NCBI GenBank assembly: GCA_020746105.1
Contig: CM036619.1
Location: 645,395-709,394, forward strand
Reading direction: 5' to 3'
DNA from: Trogon surrucura
Taxonomy: Eukaryota; Chordata; Aves; Trogoniformes; Trogonidae
Length of the DNA stretch: 64,000 nt
This document shows positions 41,778 through 52,347 of this stretch, piece after piece. Position numbers and translations under genes: made by a program. Each line of letters starts with the position of its first letter. Position 1 is the stretch's first letter. Below the pieces are notes generated by a model, which saw only the letters and a program-made list of their open reading frames with translations, did no database searches and was not told the DNA's origin.

Positions 41778-41903
41778 ATGGAGGGGCCCGGCGCGGCCGC
41801 GGTGGGCGCCAGCCCCGGCGGCGGGAACGTGCCGGCCTTCCTCACCAAGCTGTGGACACTGGTGGAGGATCCCGACACCGACTCGCTCATCTGCTGGAGC
41901 CCC
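41778..41903 (+). CDS. HSF1: HSF1 heat shock transcription factor, exon 1 (coding part)
   Basis: 126 nt, 42 codons, phase 0, ending CCC|GTGAGT. It begins [16 protein letters not shown] and continues [19 protein letters not shown] then SLICWSP, the first helix and following turn of the HSF DNA-binding domain. Compared with mammalian HSF1 only the extreme N-terminus differs. The Cys in LICWSP (residue 39 here) corresponds to the redox-sensitive Cys36 of human HSF1. HSF1 is the nucleo-cytoplasmic regulator that trimerises on stress and activates chaperone genes through nGAAn elements. The start is the first ATG in this frame, in a GGCATGG context. The rest of the gene is split by a 15.2-kb intron. 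Confidence 0.95.
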
Positions 41904-41942
41904 GTGAGTCCCGGCGCGGGGGGGGGGGACACGGCCCTTGCG
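41904..41942 (+). other. HSF1 intron 1 start, short native remnant
   Basis: The donor GTGAGT and about 39 bp of GC-rich intron are all that separate exon 1 from a CR1 insertion. The remnant includes a run of Gs that could act as an intronic splice enhancer. Confidence 0.8.
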
Positions 41943-42340
41943 GGAGAGCGAGTGTGGGGAGGAGCGGCCGAGGGAGCTGGGGCTGCTCGGCTGGAGAAGA
42001 GGAGGCTGAGGGGAGACCTTCTGGCTCTCTGCAGCTCCCTGGCAGGAGGGGGCAGCCAGGGGGGGTCGGGCTGGTCAAGGAACAAGCCATGGGACGAGAG
42101 GAAACGGCCTCGGGTTGCTCCAGGGCAGGTTCAGGTTGGGTGTGGGGAAGAATTTCTGTGCTGAAAGGGCTCTGGGGCACTGGCAGGGGCTGCCCAGGGC
42201 AGGGGGGAGTCCCCGTCCCTGCAGGGATTTCAGGGTCGGGCAGAGCCAGCGCTGAGGGGTCTGGTTCAGCCGAGGGCTTGTCAGCGCTGGGTTAAGGGTT
42301 GGACCCGATGATCCTGAAGCTCTTTTCCAGTCTGGGCAAT
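41943..42340 (+). mobile_element. CR1 LINE inserted directly behind HSF1 exon 1
   Basis: Sense copy of the young subfamily. It starts 5'-truncated at GAGAGCGAGTGTGGGGAGGA and runs through CCAGTCTGGGCAATCCTCTC. Its pattern (CTGTGCTGAAAGGGCTCTGG) matches 17743, 34784 and 58760. It lies in the transcribed strand of HSF1, within what is usually promoter-proximal sequence. Confidence 0.95.
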
Positions 42341-42655
42341 CCTCTCATTTTGAGGCTGTATCGAGGGGAGCTCAGTCTCCTCTCCTCAGAAACAAGTGAC
42401 AAGATGCGAGGAAACAGCCTCAGGTTGCACCAGGGCCGGTTCAGGTTGGATGCGATGAAGAATTTCTTCACCGAACGAGTGGCGAAACATTGGAAGAGGC
42501 TTCCTGGGGAGGTGGCGGAGTCCCCATCCCTGGTGATGTTCAAAAATTGTGTGGACGTGGCACTTGGGGACCTGTTTGGGTGGTCACGGTGCTGTTGGAC
42601 TTGATGATCTTGGAGGTCATTTCCAACCTCAACGATTTTACGATTCTACAACCGA
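42341..42655 (+). mobile_element. CR1 LINE 3' fragment
   Basis: Second sense CR1 immediately after the first, of another subfamily: AACAAGTGACAAGATGCGAG, AAGAATTTCTTCACCGAACG, and an end GGTCATTTCCAACCTCAACG with ATTTTACGATTCTAC. Probably the older resident into whose 5' side the young copy inserted. Confidence 0.92.
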
Positions 42656-42845
42656 GGCCCCGGGGCTCTGGCCTCTCCCCTCCTAATTAGAGCCTTTATT
42701 TTTTACCTTCTGGTAAGTTTTGTTTGATAATTTTGTGGTGTCCAGAGCTGCAGGCGGAGCCGGTTACATCTGACGTCGAAAGGGAAGAAGTTTTCTTGCA
42801 GTTCTTAATATTTTTAACATGGAAATCTGGGAAATACTCGATTCT
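42656..42845. other. HSF1 intron 1, unique
   Basis: Short AT-richer stretch; nothing recognised. Confidence 0.4.
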
Positions 42846-43035
42846 GCCGCCCGCACAGGGAAGAAGTTTCTCCCCGTGTTGAGCTGGAACTTCCTCTGCC
42901 CCCGCGGGGCTGAGCCGTGTCTCCAGGGGGGTGTCAGGGGGACGGGGCCAGACTCTTCCCAGAGGGGCCCAGTGACAGGACACGGGGCAACGAGCACCAG
43001 CTGGGAACCAGGAGGTTCAGCCTCCACACCACGCG
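42846..43035. mobile_element. Two CR1 scraps in opposite orientation
   Basis: 42846-42905 (CCGCACAGGGAAGAAGTTTC, GAGCTGGAACTTCCTCTGCC) is antisense CR1. 42920-43035 (GTGTCAGGGGGACGGGGCCA, AGTGACAGGACACGGGGCAA) is sense CR1 from a nearby internal region. The two meet head-on, as in an inverted 5' end from target-primed reverse transcription. Confidence 0.8.
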
Positions 43036-43279
43036 GGTTCTGAGGCTGCCCCGTGTGAGACCTGTTCTCCACCTCAGCTCTCCCGAGGACGGAGGTTCCC
43101 CTGTGTGATTTTCAGGGCGTCGCACAGTTCTTTCAAGGGGTTTTGCTTGAAAATGAGATTAAACCCCTGCTGGGCAGTGATGGGATCTATGGCTCTGCAA
43201 CAAGAGTCTTTGTGGTTTTCTCCTCCGGCAAGACCTCGCAGACGATGACTGACAGGTCTGAAACCAGATCTGAAACCCC

Positions 43280-43965
43280 AGGAGGGTCGGGAAGTCTCCG
43301 GAGCAGGAGACTCCACACCCTCTCTGGGCAGCCTGGGCCAGGGCTCCGGCACCCGCACAGCCAACAAGGTTCTCCCCATGTTGAGCTGGAGCTTCCTCTG
43401 CTCTAACTCAGACCCGTTATTCCTTGTTCTGTCGCTGGGCACCACTGAGCAGAGATTTTCAAGTCCCTTCATCGTCCTTGTAGCTCTCCGTTGGACTCGG
43501 AGAGTCCAAGGGAGAGCTACGAGGATGATGAAGGGAGGAGGTCCCTGAACAGCCCCAGCTCTCTCAGTGTCTCTTCCCAGCAGAGATGTTCAGTCCTTGA
43601 TCCCCCTCGTCGCTCTCCCTTGGACTCTCCCCAGTAGGTCCCCGTCTCTCTGGAACTGGGCAGCCCCAAACTGGACCCAGGGTTCCAGGGGTGGTCTCCC
43701 CAGGGCAGAGCAGAGGGGCAGCAGAACCTCCCCAGCCCTGCTGGACACACTTTCCTTGGTGCCCCCCAGGCTCCCACTGGCCTCTTGGCCACCAGGGCCC
43801 GTTGCTGTCCCAGGGACACTCCCTGCCCACGGGGACCCCAAGGTCTGTCTCCACGGGGCTGCTTCCCAGCAGGACGTCCCCTGACCTGTCCCAGTCCCTG
43901 GGGTTATTCCTCCCCAGACACAAAACTCTATCCTTGGCCTCACTGAACATCACAAACACCCCGGG
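43280..43965 (-). mobile_element. CR1 LINE variant with internal hairpin (copy B)
   Basis: Minus-strand CR1 with the same CCCGCACAGCCAACAAG block as copy A. It contains an imperfect inverted repeat of 35-nt arms (43464-43498 and 43502-43536) around a 3-nt loop. The inward part continues over antisense ORF2 (GGCAGAGCAGAGGGGCAGCA, TTGGCCACCAGGGCCCGTTG). The 3' tail is missing on the left. Confidence 0.93.
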
Positions 43966-44094
43966 GATGTTGTCTCCTGACCCCTGGCCGTGTCTCTCCC
44001 TGCCAGCCCCGGCTTCCCGCTGCTCTGCCTCATCAGGAGGTGACAGCCCCGCGCTGTCCCTTTGCTGCAGGTGTCACCGCGCTCCCAGCTCTGC
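43966..44094. other. HSF1 intron 1, unique
   Basis: Nothing recognised; possibly further CR1 remnants at the left end. Confidence 0.3.
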
Positions 44095-44194
44095 GAGTCA
44101 TCCCCTCCAAGGGACACCCAAGTCATCCCCTCCAAGGGACACCCAAGTCATCCCCTCCAAGGGACACCCAAGTCATCCCCTCCAAGGGACACCT
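44095..44194. repeat. 25-bp minisatellite, 4 copies
   Basis: Four almost identical 25-bp units, AAGTCATCCCCTCCAAGGGA plus CACCC. Each unit contains the CCCTCCAAGGG imperfect dyad. Confidence 0.95.
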
Positions 44195-44640
44195 CATCCT
44201 GCTCCTCACTCAAACCGGGGCGAGGGGGCTCGGCAAAACCACACCAGGATTTTCTTTTCGTGTGGTGGGAACACCCTGAGAATTGGCCCGAGGAGGAGCG
44301 AGCGCGCCTGTGGGAATTTTGGGGATTTTTGCGAGGGGAAGAGGTGCCGGCGCTGAGTTGGAGGAGGAAAGAGGAGCAGGTGCTGCCAGTCTGAGGCTCT
44401 TTTTAAAATTCCCTCAGGCTGCTGATAGGGGGACAAGTCGTCTCGGTTTGGTCTCTTGAGGGAGCGTGGCCCAGCCGGGTGCAACCCTTAAAATTGATCG
44501 ACGTGTCTTAGATCCCTGAGATCCTCACCTCGGGAGCGGGGCTCTGCCCGGGCGCCACGACTGCGCTGGGCGTCCCAGCTCCTCGGAGTTGGTGGTGCCC
44601 AGAGTAAACGTCCTGTGAGCCGACAGAGCTTGTGAAAACC
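44195..44640. other. HSF1 intron 1, unique
   Basis: GC-moderate sequence, no exon or repeat recognised. Confidence 0.35.
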
Positions 44641-44776
44641 GGGGGTCTGGGGGGCATCTCTCGGGGGTCTGGGGGGCATCTCTCGGGGGTCTGAGGGGCA
44701 TCTCTCGGGGGTCTGAGGGGCATCTCTCGGGGGTCTGGGGGGCATCTCTCGGGGGTCTGAGGGGCATCTCTCGGGG
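44641..44776. repeat. 22-bp minisatellite, 6 copies
   Basis: GGGGGTCTGGGGGGCATCTC plus TC, with a G/A variant (TCTGAGGGGC) in three of the six copies. G-rich on the HSF1 sense strand, with several G5-G6 runs. Confidence 0.95.
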
Positions 44777-45992
44777 GCTTGTTGCAGTTTTTTGGCACAG
44801 GCTGTGGTTCAGGAGCAGAGTAGCTGCTTATCCTGCCTCGTTGTCGAAGGAATCTTGGAAATCTCCTCTCGGAAACGCATCTCATCCCCCAGCTAAGGGT
44901 GCAGACCTCCCCTGGGTGTGACCCGGGAGGCAGGATGGCCCGGAGGCGTCTTGTCCCATCCTCAGAGCAGAGGCTGCCACAGCCGGGTTCCCGTCCCGCC
45001 CTTTTCTCGAGCGCGACGCTGCCGCTGGCCCTGCAGAGACTCTTGGGTTTGCCCATCGCGGAGGCCAGCGGCGTTCTGGGGGTCACCGGATCCCGGCGCT
45101 CGCCAGAGCCTCCCGTCCTTGGGGCCAGCCCGCCGAGCCGGGTTTGCCGAGGGGCGCGGGGATAAAAACGCGTTTTCGTCGCCTTTTCGCGCCGGGCAGC
45201 TGAGGTGGGACCCGGCTGCGTCGCTGGGCAGCGCTCCCAAGAGGCGCAGAGCTGGGAGGCTCGGTGTGTCGTCGCTTTGCTGCCGTGGTGACGGGGAGTT
45301 CAGGAGGGACCGATCGTTTCCTGGTAAAACCCAACGTCTGGATCTCGCTCCTGCCCCGGCTCCTCTCCCCGCACCTCGGGCCGGCGCAGGGCGGCCGCTC
45401 TGTTCCCTCTGCGGCGGGTTTCTGCGTTGAAACAACCGAAGCAAAGTGCGTTTGGGACACAAATCTTGTGACAAATTGGATTATTTGCATGCTCGTTTGC
45501 CTCTCCGGGGCGTGCGCTGCCCTCGGCCGGGAGCTGGCTGCTGCCGGAGAGCGCAGCCACCCTGTCTCTGCTGGAGATCCGGGGTCCTTGGGGAGTGGGT
45601 TCAGCTTTTAGACCTCCGTGGGTTGGCTTTAGTTTATTTCTGGCTTTTTTTTCTGTTGGAGAGTTTTAGCGACTCGTCTCGCTGCCTTTCCCGCTGGAGG
45701 TACTGGGAAGGGTGGTAAGAAGAGGGAGGCAACCCCAAGAAGAAGGGGACAACCCTTCCTCTTCCTCTTACCAGCCCCGAGTGCGCTTTTCTGTTGAATT
45801 AGTTGCCTGTGAGCTTGTGAAAAGCTCCGAGAAGGGCCCGAGGCAGGAGGGCAGCAGGAGGAAGCTTCGGTGTCAATGTCTTGGCAGCACCTTCGGCTCG
45901 TCTGTGGGAGCCCTCGCCCCGTCGGCTGGGATCCTGGTGGTCTCCTCTTCCCGCCTGGCGGCCCCGAGCCCCACCTGGATCCGGAGCTGAAC
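44777..45992. other. HSF1 intron 1, unique CpG-rich segment
   Basis: 1.2 kb without CR1. No coding segment with splice sites recognised on either strand. Confidence 0.4.
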
Positions 45993-46245
45993 CAGGGAGC
46001 TCAAGATGGGGAGCTTGGCCTCAGGTTGCACCCCGAGAAGTTTAGATTGGATATTAGGAAAAAATTCCTTACTGAGAGAGTGGTGAGACACTGGGACGGA
46101 CTGCCTGGGGCGGGGTGGTGCCACCATCCCTGGCGGCGTTCGAAACGCGTGTAGATGTGGCACTTTGGGACGTGGTTTAGTGGTCGTGGTGATGTCGGTT
46201 CCGTGGTTGGACGGGGTGATCTCAGCCGTGTTTTCCAGCTGTAAA
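45993..46245 (+). mobile_element. CR1 LINE 3' fragment
   Basis: AAGTTTAGATTGGATATTAG, ATTCCTTACTGAGAGAGTGG and a 3' end with TTTTCCAGCTGTAAAGG. It joins the next CR1 directly. Confidence 0.88.
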
Positions 46246-46695
46246 GGAGGGTGACCAAGGTGGTCAGAGGGCTGGAGCTCCTCTCCTGCGAGGACAGGCT
46301 GAGAGAGCTGGGCTTGCTCAGCCTGGAGAAGAGAAGGCTCTGAAAGGGGAGACCTTCTAGTTGTCTGCCAGCTCCTGAAGGGGCTACAGGAAGGCTGGGG
46401 AGGGACTTTGTACAGGGATCTGTAGGGACAGGATGAGGGGTGATGGGTGGAAGCTGGAAGAGCGTGGGTTTAGCCTCGATCTAAGGAGGAAGTTCTTCCC
46501 CCTGAGGGTGCTGAGGCGCTGGCACAGGTTGCCCAGGGAGGTTTGGATGCTCCATCCCTGGAGGTGCCCGAGGCCAGGCTGGAGGGAGCCTTGAGCCACC
46601 TGATGTGGTGGGAGATGTCCCTGCCAGGGCAGGGGCTGGAACGAGATGCTCTCTGAGGTCCCTCCCAACCCAAACCGCTCCGTGGTTCTGTGCTG
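46246..46695 (+). mobile_element. CR1 LINE 3' fragment
   Basis: CAGAGGGCTGGAGCTCCTCT, CTGAGAGAGCTGGGCTTGCT, CTCGATCTAAGGAGGAAGTT, ending AACCGCTCCGTGGTTCTGTG. The 3' 210 bp are almost the same as the inserted element at 27041-27252. Confidence 0.93.
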
Positions 46696-46714
46696 TGGTT
46701 TGGAGGCGGCCGTG

Positions 46715-46785
46715 GTAGCGCTGGTGGTTGGACTCGATCTCCAGGGTCTTTTCCAGCCTAAATGACTCTGCAGTTCCATTCCCGA
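46715..46785 (+). mobile_element. CR1 LINE 3' terminus
   Basis: GGTTGGACTCGATCTCCAGG then GTCTTTTCCAGCCTAAATGA; a 70-bp remnant, perhaps the end of the 45993 element separated by the insertion of the 46246 element. Confidence 0.8.
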
Positions 46786-47215
46786 CTGGCAGAAAATCAG
46801 GTTTCCTTTTCCTTCCAGGGGCCTGGCGCATCGTGGGCTCGCGTGAGCGTTCGAGCAGGGGCTGGGGGCTGGGTTTGGCCCCTCCTGAGCTAAATCACCT
46901 CGATGAAGGGGCGAACGGACGAGAGCCGGCAGGGTCGGGGCTTCCCTTTGGGTCCCTACGAGCTGCAGCCTCTCCCCTCGAGAGGTTTGCGGGTGCCGGA
47001 GCGTGGGGGTGAGGCGGGAGGGCCGTGTCCTCTCCTGCTCTGCTCCCCCCAGGTTGTCCCACCCCACGCTGACGGGGAAGAGCTGGGCTGGTCCCCAGTG
47101 GTTGAGGGTTGGCAAATAGCAGAAGGGAGGTGAGGGACAGAGCGAGACCTCCTGGTCCTTGCGGCCGGCGCCTGGTGTTCGGCTGGTGCCACATCTTGTG
47201 AAGTCTCCGAGCACC
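46786..47215. other. HSF1 intron 1, unique
   Basis: Nothing recognised. Confidence 0.35.
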
Positions 47216-47925
47216 AGGTTGGGGACCGATGGGTTGGGGAGGGCCCTGGGGGTGCTGGTGGGCAGCAGGATGGCCATGAGCCAGCAGTGTGCCCTCGGGG
47301 GCAAGAAGGCCAAGGGCATCCTGGGGTGTGTGAGAAGGGGGTGGCTGGTGGGTCAGAGAGGTCCTCCTGCCCCTCTGCTCTGCCCTGGGGAGGCCACATC
47401 TGGGATCTTGTGTCCAGTTCTGGGCCCCTCAGCTCCAGAGGGACAGGGAACTGCTGGAGAGAGTCCAGCGCAGCCCCAGGGATGATGGAGGGAGTGGAAC
47501 ATCTCCCTGGTGAGGAAAGACTGAGGGAGCTGGGGCTCTGCAGCTCGGAGAAGAGGAGCCTGAGGGGTGACCTCATGAATGTTTATAAATACATCAAAGG
47601 GGAGTGTCAGGAGGACGGAGCCAGGCTCTGCTCAGGGATGTCCAGTGACAGGACAAGGGGCAATGGGTGCAAGCTGAAGCACAGGAGGTTCCACAAAAAT
47701 ACGAGAAAAAACTTGTTGGCTGTGCGGGTGCCGGAGCCCTGGCCCAGGCTGCCCAGAGAGGGTGTGGAGTCTCCTGCTCCGGAGACTTTCCAACCCGCCT
47801 GGACGCGATCCTGTGGGGCTGCCCTGGGTGACCCTGCTCTGGCAGGGGGTGGCACTGGGTGACCCCCAGAGCTCCCTTCCAGCCCCGTCACTCTGTGATT
47901 GTGTCGTTGTGCGATTCTGTGATTC
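47216..47925 (+). mobile_element. CR1 LINE, long 3' fragment
   Basis: Sense copy beginning inside ORF2 ([34 protein letters not shown]), then [20 protein letters not shown] and a GTCACTCTGTGATTGTGTCG / GCGATTCTGTGATTC terminus. It is the plus-strand counterpart of 4318-5170. [14 protein letters not shown] frame shift marks it as dead. Confidence 0.93.
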
Positions 47926-50044
47926 AGGGCATCGTTGGAGGGAAGGGATGCAGCGCGGGGAAACGAGCTGCTGACACTTTGCTGTCCTCCCACTCCTCTC
48001 GGAGGGAGTGTTGGGTTCAGTTGGGTTCAGAGCCATCAGCTTCGCCCTCTTCGCTTGGGGACCGGGGACAAACGAGACGCAGAGGGAGAGCATGAAGCAG
48101 CTCCTCACCAACAGGTTAGGAGGAAGCCGCGAAACGCGCTGTCCCGGCCGGTCCGTCGCTCATCCAGGTCTTAATCCTGAATGTAGAATGTTTCTGCTGG
48201 AAACGAGGAGCGTGGGGAGCAGTGACTTGTCCTCGGCGCGCTGCTGAGGGCTTCTGGGTCATGGCCTGTGAAAGTCAACTGAAAATCCAAGAATCAGAAG
48301 GAATTTTGTAACTTTACAGGGCGATACGGATGCTTTGGAGCTGCCGAGCAGAGAGCAGGGGAGGTGCGAGGCTTTATCTCGTGTGGGTCTGCGCGGGGGA
48401 GCTGATCCAGTCTGGTGTGTGGGGTGAGGGTTGGTTAAATAACGTGGCTGACCTTCCCCTAAAATAAAATAAAATTCAGCCGTTTTTAAGAGCTCGTATG
48501 TTCCAGTCACTGATTTTCAAATTCCGCATTTGCAGTTGAAATTCCGAATCAAACCTACCCCTGCAGGCGTGGCGATCGAAACACAGTGCGGATTTTTCCG
48601 GTCCAGCCGTAGCTGAAATCGTGTTGGATTTGAATTTAAATTCACCAATTTGTGTTTTTAGTGGTCGCAGGGTCCCGCCCTCAGGCCGACTCCGGTTCTC
48701 ATCAGACCCTTCAGTGGACCTGCTCGCCCCACCGCTGCCGAGGCTGGAGATGTAACTTTTCACATTTTTAAGTTATTTAAATTCACAGGGTTTCAAATTA
48801 TGAAATTGTGATTCCTCACTCCGGCTGCGCGGGTGTTCTTGCTGCATGTGGGCAGTCGCTTGGAAGGGAACGGGGTAAAAAGTTTACGTTCCCCTCGTGT
48901 TTTACCCCAAAGCTGTGCACTGTGGTCACTGGGAAATCGGTGTTTCAAGAGGCATTTTCTCTAGATCAATCTAATCGAATCCTGAGCGGTCGCCGTTCGC
49001 TGGATTTATTGTAAGAGTAACTGGGACCGTCTCCCCGAATGGGAACTGCAACTGCTTTTTGCTGCAGAAAACCGGCTTTACCTCACTTCATGCAACAGTC
49101 ACTGGAGGGGAGGAGAAGTGCAGTGGGAGAGGTTTTCTTCATTTTCTGCTCCGGCGGGGCTCAGGCCGCTCCCGGGGGCGTTTGCTGGGGGCTCCTGGTG
49201 GGGCTCCATCCCTCGGACCCCGTCGAAAACGGAGCAGTTGCGATAAACGGCGTCGGCTCGGGCGGGACGTCCTTTGCGCTGGTGTCGTGGCGGCGGCCGG
49301 GGCTCAGGGGCCACTCGATCCCAGCAGGTGTTGATGGGTTTCCCCGTTTTTTATTGCGTTTCGCTCATCGGAGGAGCGAGCCGCTCGACTCCCCGCGCGG
49401 GCGCTTGGTGCTGAGCTGAAAATACCCGTCGGAGCTGGCGATTAGCACAAATTAATTACTCCAGCAGGCAACCTGTTGCGAGCTCAGACATCTGACCCCG
49501 TCGCATCGCGCAGCGACGCTGTGAACGACCAGGGGGAGGAGATCGGCCGCGGGTCCCACCCTGGGGTTTGGTGCCTCCTCCTGCCCCCGGTCCCGCTCGC
49601 GGAGCCTGAGGAATTGTCTCGGCCTCACCCGATGGAATTCCTGGTCTGACCCACGGGAGTGATTCGCTCGGCTCCTCTGGGAGGCTTCGAGCTGCTCCCA
49701 CCCCGCCCTGGCCGTGGGTCCTGCTCCCGCTCCTCCGCCCCTCTCTTCCCTCGCTGACCTCCGGCCCTTCCCCACCCACGGTCGTTCCCTGTTGCCCCCA
49801 TCGCTCTCTCGGTGTTTGTCTCATCAGACCTCAGGTCCCTTCTCTGGTTTGGGTCTTCTCTCATACATTCTGTGTCCAGCCCTACTCATTTCTGTCTCCT
49901 GTGCTTCTGCTTCCAGGCTTTCTCCACGTCCTCGAGCCCACCCCAGCTCTCCCCGCTGTCACCCCGTCCCCAGGCACCCCCACCTTGTCCTCTCCCTCCA
50001 AGCTTTCCTTCATTCTCTCCTCCTTGCCCTTGCCGTCGTTAAAT
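47926..50044. other. HSF1 intron 1, unique segment
   Basis: About 2.1 kb without CR1. 48260-49020 is clearly AT-richer than the rest of the window and could be old, non-repeat sequence. No conserved exon recognised. Confidence 0.4.
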
Positions 50045-50135
50045 CGTACAATCATAGAAGAGTTTTGGCTGGGGGAGACCTTCAAGATCACCGAGTCCAA
50101 CCTTTGTCCCAGCCCTGCCAACAGCACCAACCCCT
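50045..50135 (-). mobile_element. CR1 LINE 3' terminus, older subfamily
   Basis: ACAATCATAGAAGAGTTTTG, GGAGACCTTCAAGATCACCG and CCAACCTTTGTCCCAGCCCT, like 39817-40135. Confidence 0.85.
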
Positions 50136-50344
50136 GTCAGTCCCAGTTACCAGGAGCACGTGAGAGCAATCGCTACAAGAGGAACTTTTCCAAGCAGGAG
50201 AAAACAGTCTGTTGCTCTAAGGAGCCCAAATGTGTGCAGAATAAGAGATACTGCAAGTTCTGTTTGGGACCAAAGTGCCATTTGGGGCCAAAGAGTTGGA
50301 TAATCGTGCCTTGTCTTTACCAAACAAACGCAAAGTTTTGGGGA

Positions 50345-50596
50345 AAGCGTCCTCAGGTTGCTCCAGGGCAGGTTCAGGTTGGATGTGGGGAAGAATTTCT
50401 GTGCTGAAAGGGCTCTGGGGCACTGGCAGGGGTTGCCCAGGGCAGGGGGGAGTCCCCGTCCCTGGAGGGTTTAGAAGACATGTGGATGTGGGGCTCGGGG
50501 ACACGGGTCAGTGGTGACCTGGCAGTGCTGGGTCAACAGTTGGACTTGATAATCTTAAAGGTCTTTTCCAACCTCAAGGATTCTGCGATTCTATGG
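50345..50596 (+). mobile_element. CR1 LINE 3' fragment
   Basis: CTCAGGTTGCTCCAGGGCAG, TTTCTGTGCTGAAAGGGCTC, GTCAGTGGTGACCTGGCAGT and GATTCTGCGATTCTATGG. Followed without gap by a second copy of the same segment. Confidence 0.93.
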
Positions 50597-50855
50597 TAGG
50601 ATGAGAAGAAACAGCCTCGGGTTGCTCCAGGGCAGGTTCAGGTTGGATGTGGGGAAGAATTTCTGTGCTGAAAGGGCTCTGGGGCACTGGCAGGGGCTGC
50701 CCAGCGCAGAGATAGAGCCCCCGTCCCTGGAGGGGTTTCAGGGTCGGGTGGGTGTTGCGCTGAGGGCCGTGGGTCGATGGTGCTCGTAGGGCTGGGACAG
50801 AGGTTGGACCCTTGAAGGTCTCTCTCAGCCCAACCTGTCCCGTGATCTGATTCTT
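50597..50855 (+). mobile_element. CR1 LINE 3' fragment
   Basis: Begins AGGATGAGAAGAAACAGCCT and repeats the TTTCTGTGCTGAAAGGGCTC block of its left neighbour, with a different 3' end (TCTCTCAGCCCAACCTGTCC). Two independent insertions or one serving as a target for the other. Confidence 0.92.
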
Positions 50856-51235
50856 CCTCGCCTTTCTCTGGGTTTGGGGTGTTCCTTGTGTTTTTCTACG
50901 TTCGGAACCCCCAGTCTAGCCCGGGAGGGTTTCTGTCGTCGGGCACAGCGTGGTTTCACTTTGGTTTGGGCAGGGCAGCGAAGAGCTAATCCAGAACACT
51001 TTCACACACACGGAAGTTCTGGTTTTTTCTTTCCCTCGGCGACGCATTTCTGCCAGGCCGCGCTTGCTTCCCCTTGAACACGTCTTGTAAATAAGAGCTC
51101 GGTCCGTGTGCTCAGCTCAGAGCTCCCCGACTGCCCCAACCGGGCACGGGAGCCCGTGACCCGCAGGCAGGGCCGGCGCGAGATCCTCCGGGTCGGGGAG
51201 AGACCGGCGGGAAAAAAAGAAGGGAAGGGTGTTGT
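50856..51235. other. HSF1 intron 1, unique
   Basis: Nothing recognised. Confidence 0.35.
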
Positions 51236-51675
51236 TTGGGAGTGGGTTTGTGCAGTTGCCTTTGGGAACGGGTTTGTGCAGTCTCCTTTGGGAATATTTT
51301 TGTGAAGTTTCGTTTGGGAATATTTTGGTTATGTTTTATCTGAGGATGCCTTTGTGCCTTTTTGCTTGGGAGTATTTTTGTAAAGTTTTGTCTGGGAGTG
51401 CTTTTGTGCCGTTTCGTTTGGGGATGTTTTTGTAAGGTCTTGCCTGGGAATCCCTTTGTGCCCTTTCGTTTGGGAATATTTTGCTGCAGTTTTCTCTGGG
51501 AATATTTTGCTGCAGTTTTCTCTGGGAATATTTTACTGCAGTTTTCTCTGGGAATATTTTGCTGCAGTTTTCTCTGGGAATATTTTGCTGCAGTTTTCTC
51601 TGGGAATACTTCTGTGCTGTTTTCTCTGGGAATACTTCTGTGCCGTTTCGTTTGGGAACACTTTTGCTGAGTTTT
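51236..51675. repeat. 26-bp T-rich minisatellite, about 17 copies
   Basis: Units of TGGGAATATTTTGCTGCAGT plus TTTCTC. The right-hand five or six units are nearly identical; the left-hand ones (TTTGTGAAGTTTCGTT, TTTGTGCCTTTTTGC) are more diverged. The array is AT-rich in an otherwise GC-rich region. Period 26 keeps two frames open on each strand, giving hydrophobic or Lys-rich pseudo-peptides. Confidence 0.93.
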
Positions 51676-52347
51676 AGGTGAAGTTACAAGCTGGGCACCT
51701 CGGGGCTCTGGAGGCCTGCCCGCTGTCACCCTCCCGACGCCGTGGGCACTGAAAAGGAGTTGCTGTGTGACGTGAAGCAAATGGAGCAGGACGGTGTCGG
51801 CGCGGCAGAGCCGTGAACTTCTGAAAACTCCACTGTCCCGGGGGTGTTAACCTCCTCGGGAGCGAGTCCCTTCAGCCAGCCCCGGGGAATCTGTTAGCTT
51901 TGCCCCCAGGGGTCGGTACGAGTTCGAGCAGGTGCTTTTCCCACTTTGAAACCGCTTTTATTTTCTTGTACTTTCCGTTTCCTGGGTGCGGGAGCGCGGC
52001 TGCCGGAGCTGGTTGGTGGTGGCAGGCGCCGGGGCTGGCAGCTCGGCGGGCGGGCGGTGGTGGTGCCTCGGTGCCTTCGCTCTTCCAGGTGGTTCAGCGA
52101 GACAGAACCGCGCTCCGAGAGCTGCGTGTCCTCAACGGGGGCTGGGAAGGGCCGAATCCTGAGGGACGGAGGGTTTCTGCTGGAGTGTGCCCGTAGCTGC
52201 CTGGCACAAAGCCTCCTGCCTGCCCTGACGGTGTCCGGACTCGACAGACGGGGACGGTTTCACCCTGGATGGTGCTTGTGTGAAGTTCCCTTGTGTATAA
52301 CAAGATTGTCAGCACCTTCCACATGTGCTTGGATTTGTTTCTTGTAG
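51676..52347. other. HSF1 intron 1, unique
   Basis: No feature recognised. Confidence 0.35.

Noticed and set aside
41201..42295. 364-codon plus-strand open frame over the HSF1 promoter, exon 1 and the CR1
   Set aside because: It runs through GC-rich promoter, out of frame with HSF1 exon 1, and into CR1 sequence; no homology and no reason to be translated.
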